Positions 59,479 to 64,000 of a stretch of 64,000 bases of DNA are shown here, one piece after another; position 1 is the first letter of the stretch, and each line of letters opens with the position of its first letter. This DNA is from DAOUJI01 sp965197415 (GTDB lineage Bacteria > Chloroflexota > Dehalococcoidia > Lucifugimonadales > JAGWBF01): contig OZ240207.1 in NCBI GenBank assembly GCA_965197415.1, positions 2,976,001-3,040,000 of the forward strand, given 5' to 3'. The translations under genes were made by a program, and so were the position numbers. The notes beneath the pieces are model-generated. The model had not been told where the DNA came from and did no database searches. It saw only the letters and a program-made list of their open reading frames with translations.

Positions 59479-60003
59479 ATGATTCGCAGCCTGAACGGCA
59501 AGACTCCTAAAATCCACCCTTCAGTCTTCATAAGCGATGCGGCGTACATCGTGGGTGATGTGTCGATTGGCGAGGGGTCCAGTGTATGGCCGGGAGCTGT
59601 CATACGTGGCGACTTCGGCCGCATTACCATAGGGCGCAACTCAGTCATACAGGACACCTGCGTCGTCCACGCTGACGACTACCTCGACATCGGTGACAAC
59701 GTGCTGGTGACCCACGGCGCAGTTCTCCACTGCCACAAAGTGGGGAACAACGTGCTCATCGGAATTAACGCAGCCCTCTTGGAGGACGCGGAAGTAGGCA
59801 ACTTCGTGCTAATAGGGGCTGGAGCGATAGTGAGGGACAAAGCCGTCATACCCGACAACTCGCTGGTGGTGGGGGTGCCGGGCCAGGTGCGTCCCCTGTC
59901 CGACGCCAACCGTCTCAGGCTGGAAAACGTCACCGAAAACTACATTCACAACGCCCAGGTCCACAAGGCTGCCGGCCACGGCATTGATTTGCCGGGCGGC
60001 TGA
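59479..60003 (+). CDS. gamma-class carbonic anhydrase family protein
   Basis: 174 residues of left-handed beta-helix hexapeptide repeats (IGEGSSVWPGAVIRGD, IGRNSVIQD, IGDNVLVTHGAVLH). Metal ligands are likely H64 in TCVVHADD and the two His in HGAVLHCHKVG. Family members hydrate CO2 or are inactive structural homologues. The RGD/DxC region is intact. AGGAGGC precedes the ATG. It stands alone between the transporter and a repeat element. Confidence 0.9.
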   Translation: MIRSLNGKTPKIHPSVFISDAAYIVGDVSIGEGSSVWPGAVIRGDFGRITIGRNSVIQDTCVVHADDYLDIGDNVLVTHGAVLHCHKVGNNVLIGINAALLEDAEVGNFVLIGAGAIVRDKAVIPDNSLVVGVPGQVRPLSDANRLRLENVTENYIHNAQVHKAAGHGIDLPGG

Positions 60004-60027
60004 TCTAGAAGGCGTTCGCCGGCGTCT

Positions 60028-60158
60028 TGTCATTCTGAGGAGCGTAGCGACGAAGAATCTAAAATTCGCGTCTTCAACTCTTCTCTCTGTTAGGCATACA
60101 AGGTCGTAATTCAAGGATTGTAGATTCTTCATTCCGCTCCGCTGCGTTCAGAATGACA
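60028..60158. repeat. MITE-like palindromic element, copy B
   Basis: The left end TGTCATTCTGAGGAGCG and the inverse of the right end TGTCATTCTGAACGCAG agree, and both continue into GAAGAATCTA. Same pattern as the copy at 5093-5252. The element lies 25 nt after the carbonic anhydrase gene and has no ORF. Confidence 0.65.
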
Positions 60159-60218
60159 GTGCGATAGTAAGCTCCGGGGTGAGTAGCCCGAAAGCTACGA
60201 CAGAAGCGTTGAATTGAA

Positions 60219-60248
60219 GAGGGGCTCGGTCGTAGGAGAGAGCCCCTC
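60219..60248 (-). terminator. hairpin downstream of the DUF4389 gene
   Basis: A perfect 9-bp stem (GAGGGGCTC, 60219-60227, with 60240-60248) and a 12-nt loop lie 29 nt beyond the minus-strand stop at 60277. TTCAATTCAA follows on that strand. Confidence 0.5.
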
Positions 60249-60276
60249 GTTGACGTGTCGCGTGAGGTCCAGAGGA

Positions 60277-60570
60277 CTATGGGCGGGTGCTGAAGGGAGG
60301 GTACTCGTCCCGCATAAAATTCAGGTATGCGCTCAGCCTGGTTGCCCACCGGTTGTATCCGACGGCCAGGTCAAAAAGTCCTCGTGGGCAGCGCCCGGTG
60401 AATAGGATCGCAAACCAAACAAAGATGCCTGCCACAAACAGCAGGATTCCGAAGAGCGTCAGAATAAGTATGTGGGGAATCCCGGCGTAGATCCAGCCGA
60501 GAAAGGTCTTAAGAAGCAGGTGGAGCCGCGACAACGACTCCGGATACTCAACATCAAATACCACGGGCAA
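60277..60570 (-). CDS. DUF4389 domain membrane protein
   Basis: 97 residues. FDVEYPESLSRLHLLLK, then a hydrophobic stretch (IPHILILTLFGILLFVAGIFVWFAILF), TGRCPRGLFDLAVGYNRWATRLSAYL and DEYPPF match the DUF4389 pattern. One long or two short membrane spans. The function is unknown. TTG at 60570 is given as the start; GTG at 60564 is better spaced from AAGGT and equally possible. Confidence 0.8.
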   Translation of the reverse strand: MPVVFDVEYPESLSRLHLLLKTFLGWIYAGIPHILILTLFGILLFVAGIFVWFAILFTGRCPRGLFDLAVGYNRWATRLSAYLNFMRDEYPPFSTRP

Positions 60571-60789
60571 CTGACCTTACCCCGAAGTTGGTATCACTGG
60601 CTAGTAGAGCCCTGCCATATAGTCAGCGAACTGTTTAGGTGGCCCTGCATCTCAGGGAGCTGTGGGGCCTAGCCTGGATGTTGGTCTGCCGCCAGCCCTC
60701 TATGGCGTCCTGGGCATCGCTACTGTTTTCGGGGGTGAGGGCGCGGCCATTCCATCATGGAAGCATGGCTACGTTAGGTGATATCCCCC

Positions 60790-61113
60790 CTACGCCGGTT
60801 CAGACGCTCGCTTGTTCAACTCCGTCTGAACAATAAACCAGACAGCAGGGGAGAAGATGAGCCATAGGATGAATATGATCCACCTGTTGACGCCACTGTC
60901 CGTGAGAGCCTCTACTGCCTCACCTTGCTTGTACTCGGCATACAGATTGGCAAAAGGTATGAGCGAAAGTAGGGTCCATAGAGCAGGGTTGCCATCCAGT
61001 TGTTTGTACTCGACCATCTCTTTAGAGGTGACATAGAACCAGTAGATGCCGTAGATACCCAAGGTGACAATCATCAGCAAGACCTGCATCGCCATGTTAC
61101 GTCGCTTGATCAC
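60790..61113 (-). CDS. DUF4234 domain membrane protein
   Basis: 107 residues. RRNMAMQVLLMIVTLGIYGIYWFYVTSKEM is the typical opening of DUF4234 (first span plus Y-W-x-Y). Two further spans follow (LWTLLSLIPFANLYAEYK and RWIIFILWLIFSPAVWFIVQTELN). The function is not known. AGGAGG precedes the ATG. No operon partner is evident; neighbours are more than 150 nt away on both sides. Confidence 0.82.
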   Translation of the reverse strand: MIKRRNMAMQVLLMIVTLGIYGIYWFYVTSKEMVEYKQLDGNPALWTLLSLIPFANLYAEYKQGEAVEALTDSGVNRWIIFILWLIFSPAVWFIVQTELNKRASEPA

Positions 61114-61274
61114 GCTTCCTCCTAACAGAGTGTTTGATCAGTTAGCCCTATTCTAGCGCCATTGCGGGATACTCTGTGCTATACATAAGATTCTGTGGTT
61201 CATGTTATACATGCTCAAAAGCCGATGCAAGAAGAAATGTATCGAAATAAAACCCGGTATTCGTGGGCGCAGGT

Positions 61275-61592
61275 CTACTGACGCCGCGCGTTGGAAAGCG
61301 CTCCCCAGGTGGCAACACAAAAAGGGACTCCGAAGGTGAGGGGGACCTTCCAGTAAAGGGCGCCCGGCCATGCGCCGGAAAAGATTGTATCGCCCTGGTT
61401 CAGGAGAGTAAGGCCGGTTCCCACGACAATGGCGGTGAAGAACGAACGGCGGAGCATAGCCGGGTTCCTTAGGGCGCACAGCCAGCAGCGCAGGGTCTCG
61501 GTTTCCCCGGTCTTTACGGCAAAAGTCAGTCCGCCGCTTAGTTTTCTGCGGCTGCAGTTGGGGCACAGTGTGGTACTGGCGTCTAGGTTCAC
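61275..61592 (-). CDS. NrtS-like small membrane protein with zinc-ribbon start
   Basis: 105 residues. The N-terminal part has CPNC (9-12) and CWLC (36-39), a zinc-ribbon pattern. The C-terminal part has two spans with IVVGTGLTLLNQGD and KVPLTFGVPFCVATWGAL, motifs I associate with NrtS, a nitrate/nitrite transporter described in cyanobacteria. Whether it moves nitrate here is uncertain. GTG start without a clear site. No nitrogen genes lie next to it. Confidence 0.6.
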   Translation of the reverse strand: MNLDASTTLCPNCSRRKLSGGLTFAVKTGETETLRCWLCALRNPAMLRRSFFTAIVVGTGLTLLNQGDTIFSGAWPGALYWKVPLTFGVPFCVATWGALSNARRQ

Positions 61593-61760
61593 AATGGAAG
61601 AGTTCGAGCCTGCTTCAGGTAGAAGGAAACAGCGGATTCACCCCGCTCCCCTTCTTTGACGTGAGAAGGACAGCTAGGGTAATGTAGACTTAGGCATTGA
61701 AGGTTGTCAAACCTGCTCCAGTAGACCGATTCGTCCACGAGAAGGGAATATAGGACCTCT

Positions 61761-63170
61761 TTGGAAACCGGACAAAAAGGCCAATTTCTCCTGAGGCGTT
61801 TCTTCCGTTCCAAGCTCGTGGTCTTGGCGCTATGGCTGACAGCCGCAGTGACGATGGCTGTAGTTGCTTCGGCATGCGGCGGAGCTTCCGACAGGTCTAT
61901 GCCTCCGACCTCAGCTCCGCAAGAGGACCCGACTACTCAGCCCAGCCCCACGGAGGCTCCCAGTCTCACCGCTCCGCCAACAGCTACATCCGTTCCTACG
62001 CCTCAACCCGACCCCACGGCTTCCCCGCGCCCTACGTCGACGCCCGAAGCCGTCGAGTATTCCAAAGGGGGAGTGCGAGCCATAAACCGGTCGGACGCTC
62101 GCCGGGAGTTGACCGAAGCTTTGATAAACACCTCCGAGTGGCCCAAAACGGACTTCAGGTTCAAGACCGTCGATTTTCTTGGAATCCGGGGCGGCGGTCC
62201 TCCCAAGGACGGAATCCAGTCCATCGACGCACCCCAGTTCGAGCCCGTGGAATCGGCGGGCCAGTGGTTGGCCGACTGGGAGCCAGTGCAAACCGTCAGC
62301 ATCGACGGAGACCACAGGGCCTACCCTGTTCAGATAATGATGTTCCACGAGCTGGTCAACGACGTGGTGGGGGGTGAGCCTGTTGTGGTCACCTATTGAC
62401 CCCTTTGCAACACCGCCTTCGTGTACAGGCGGACGTTGGACGGGGAGCTTCTGGACTTCGGCGTTTCCGGCAAGCTGCGTCGTCTCAACCTGATAATGTA
62501 CGACCGGCAGACCGAGTCCTGGTGGCAGGAGTTCGGCGGAGAGGGCATCGTCGGGGTGTACGCCGGGGTTAAGCTGGAGCAGCTGCCTATGGCGATGGTC
62601 TCCTGGTCGGACTTCAAGGATAGTTTCCCTGACGGCAAAGTCCTTTCGAAGCCCGACACGAGCATTCCTTATGGCATGTCAGCCTACGCGGGGTACGACA
62701 CCTACAACCAACTGGGCATCACGTCCGGCTCCAACGAAGTTACCCTTTCGAGGATGCAGCGAGTGGCGGGCATCGAATTGAACGGAGAGTCCTTTGCCGC
62801 ACCCTATTCGGTCCTGCGAGAGCAGCCAGTTGTTGAAGCCATTGTCGGAGGAGAGCCGGTGGTGGTGTTCTACGAGCCGCACACGGCCTCAGCCCTGGAC
62901 AACGAGGTGATCGCCCTCGGACGGGAGGTAGGGTCGGTAGGTGTCTTCTCCCCCATAGTCGAAGGAGACCGGTTGAGCTTTTCCCGCAGCATGGAAGGCG
63001 AGGACGGCGTGTTCGTCGACGAAGAGACTGGCAGCTCTTGGAACCTGCTGGGACTGGCTACGTCAGGACCTTTGGAGGGCGCCCGGCTGGCTCCCCTTCC
63101 CCACTACCCCAGCGTGCTGTGGTTTTCGTGGGCCTCCTTCAGGCCCGACGCGTTTATCTACCAGCGTTGA
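61761..63170 (+). CDS. DUF3179 lipoprotein with in-frame TGA, candidate selenoprotein
   Basis: 470 codons including a TGA at codon 213 (62397-62399). N-terminal signal: LVVLALWLTAAVTMAVVASAC with a lenient lipobox and Cys near residue 39, then a P/T-rich linker to about 95. The DUF3179 domain follows: SIDAPQFEPVESAGQWL, DHRAYPVQIMMFHELVNDVVGGEP, VVVTY-[TGA]-PLCNTAFVYRR, LDFGVSGKLRR, MYDRQTESWWQEFGGE. In the family the TGA position is Cys (YCPLC). The frame then runs on normally for 257 codons. TTG start with AGGA upstream. DUF3179 function is unknown. A broken pseudogene is the alternative. Confidence 0.75.
62408..62438 (+). promoter_or_regulatory. candidate bacterial SECIS hairpin after the in-frame TGA
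   Basis: CAAC (62408-62411) pairs with GTTG (62435-62438), and CCGCCT (62413-62418) pairs with AGGCGG (62427-62432) around an 8-nt loop UCGUGUAC. The hairpin begins 9 nt after the TGA, and the apical loop lies about 19 nt from it, inside the spacing reported for bacterial SECIS elements. A possible G-C pair inside the loop would leave a bulged U and a UGUA tip. Fold drawn by hand. Confidence 0.5.
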
Positions 63171-63230
63171 GCCAGGCCGCTTTGAGCCGGGGCAGCCTTG
63201 AGCTAGGTCAGCCCTGAGCCAAGGCGCGGC
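63168..63230. repeat. degenerate 16-bp tandem repeat at the end of the DUF3179 gene
   Basis: Four units of 15-16 bp, each opening TGAGCC or TGAGCT (starting at 63168, 63183, 63199 and 63215), run from the stop codon into the intergenic region. Units 2 and 3 agree at 12 of 16 positions. Confidence 0.5.
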
Positions 63231-63252
63231 TCCCGTTCACCCCCATCTCAAT

Positions 63253-63316
63253 CTTCCCCCTCAATGGGGAAGACGCAAAGCGGCCCTCACCCCAACCCTC
63301 TCCCAGAGGGAGAGGG
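63253..63316. terminator. two palindromes between convergent genes
   Basis: CTTCCCC...GGGGAAG (63253-63259 with 63266-63272) and a perfect 9-bp stem CCCTCTCCC-AGA-GGGAGAGGG (63296-63304 with 63308-63316). The second is part of a CCCTCACCCCAACCCTCTCCC sequence type found as a dispersed repeat in many genomes. Together they probably separate the convergent transcripts. Confidence 0.5.
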
Positions 63317-63339
63317 AGAGGGGGTTACGCAAAGGTTGC

Positions 63340-64000
63340 CTAGGGGACCAACATGGCCCGAGAGATGTCCGTCTGGCGCTGCTGCCACTCGGCTTTCGGG
63401 AAGGCGTCGTTAATTTCGTCGAAGCTGAACTTGTGGGACACGATTTTGTGGAAGGGAATCTTGTCCCGGTTCTTCACCAGGTAGTCCAGCAGCCTGGCCA
63501 GGGTGTCCGGCCGGTACATGGACGATCCCACGATGTTCTTGCCCCTCAGCATCTTGGATGGGTCGATGGCCGCCGTGGGTCCGGGGACGATGTCCCCGAT
63601 TTCGACGAATGTGCCGCCGTTGCTGAGCATGTCGATTCCCTCAACCAGCAGTTCGGCCCTGCCCACCAGCTCCATGACGATGTCGGCGCCACGGTTCCGG
63701 GTCAACTCCCAGACACGCTGCACCCGTGTCTCCGGCGTGTTGTACTCCTCGATGTTGATGGTGTAGTCGGCCCCGAAGTCTTCAGCCAGCTTGAGGCGAT
63801 TCTCCAGCCTGTCCAGGGCAATGATTCTGTCGGCGCCCATGTCCCTGGCCATTGCTATTGCGTTGAGGCCCAGGCCGCCTGCGCCCATTATGACCACCGA
63901 GTCTCCTTCATGGGCGGAGGCCCGCATCAGCCCTTCGGTGACGGTGCCCATAGCGCAGTTGACATAACCCAGGATGTCGTCGGGAAGCTCGTCCGGCACC
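63340..64000 (-). CDS. zinc-type alcohol/threonine dehydrogenase family protein, N-terminally cut by the window edge
   Basis: About 220 residues of the C-terminal part of a medium-chain dehydrogenase. NAD(P) motif GAGGLGLNAIAMARDMGADRIIALD, with Asp after the second strand (NAD preference). VMELVGRAELLVEGIDMLSNGGTFVEIGDI and the closing KFSFDEINDAFPKAE are typical. The catalytic zinc residues would be in the missing N-terminal part. Substrate unknown. Confidence 0.85.
   Translation of the reverse strand, partial: VPDELPDDILGYVNCAMGTVTEGLMRASAHEGDSVVIMGAGGLGLNAIAMARDMGADRIIALDRLENRLKLAEDFGADYTINIEEYNTPETRVQRVWELTRNRGADIVMELVGRAELLVEGIDMLSNGGTFVEIGDIVPGPTAAIDPSKMLRGKNIVGSSMYRPDTLARLLDYLVKNRDKIPFHKIVSHKFSFDEINDAFPKAEWQQRQTDISRAMLVP

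Overview
The window looks like chromosomal DNA of a GC-rich bacterium, most likely a Chloroflexota of the Dehalococcoidia/SAR202 type. This placement is inferred from gene content: tandem class III CoA-transferases, a B12-dependent ribonucleotide reductase next to NrdR, DUF3179, DUF6295 and NIPSNAP proteins, and a division cluster with no peptidoglycan genes. No taxonomic search was possible.

Layout. 1-5000: small hydrolases and conserved unknowns with a tRNA-Arg. 5313-13026: an eight-gene minus-strand operon built around two overlapping class III CoA-transferases and a thiamine enzyme of the 2-hydroxyacyl-CoA lyase/oxalyl-CoA decarboxylase type, with SDR, cupin, nitroreductase and ketopantoate-reductase-like partners. 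13425-18300: metF, two NAD(P)-dependent dehydrogenases, a NIPSNAP protein, a cadherin-like cell-surface protein, and tRNA-Arg and tRNA-His. 18324-25543: pepA, a P-loop kinase, degV with a PadR/HAAS membrane pair, proC-yggT, and pdxA overlapping a TIR-like gene. 25715-28233: a HepT/MntA toxin-antitoxin pair and an AlbA-type ATPase, which with the TIR-like gene form a small defence-like island. 28292-35716: nrdJ, a small gene, nrdR, ftsZ, ftsA, rsmH. 36211-37440: a hypothetical protein and a flavodoxin-like protein. 37554-58291: a continuous ribosomal superoperon (str, S10, spc, alpha and L13/S9 segments) headed by a consensus-like promoter. 58454-64000: transporter, gamma-carbonic anhydrase, small membrane proteins, a DUF3179 lipoprotein and a truncated alcohol dehydrogenase.

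The strongest unusual signal is the DUF3179 gene at 61761-63170. An in-frame TGA (62397-62399) falls exactly where the family has the first cysteine of its Y-C-P-L-C motif. The frame stays open and family-like for 257 more codons, and a hairpin starts 9 nt after the TGA. This fits a selenocysteine-containing DUF3179 protein with a UxxC redox motif. A nonsense mutation or sequencing error is the main alternative.

Other notable signals: acidic or low-complexity extensions on L4, S3, S17, L5 and RpoA; a 29-codon basic ORF filling the rpmD-rplO gap and overlapping the rplO start; repeated NrdR-box-like motifs at nrdR and inside a good promoter ahead of nrdJ; a perfect 34-bp inverted repeat inside degV; and two copies of a MITE-like element.
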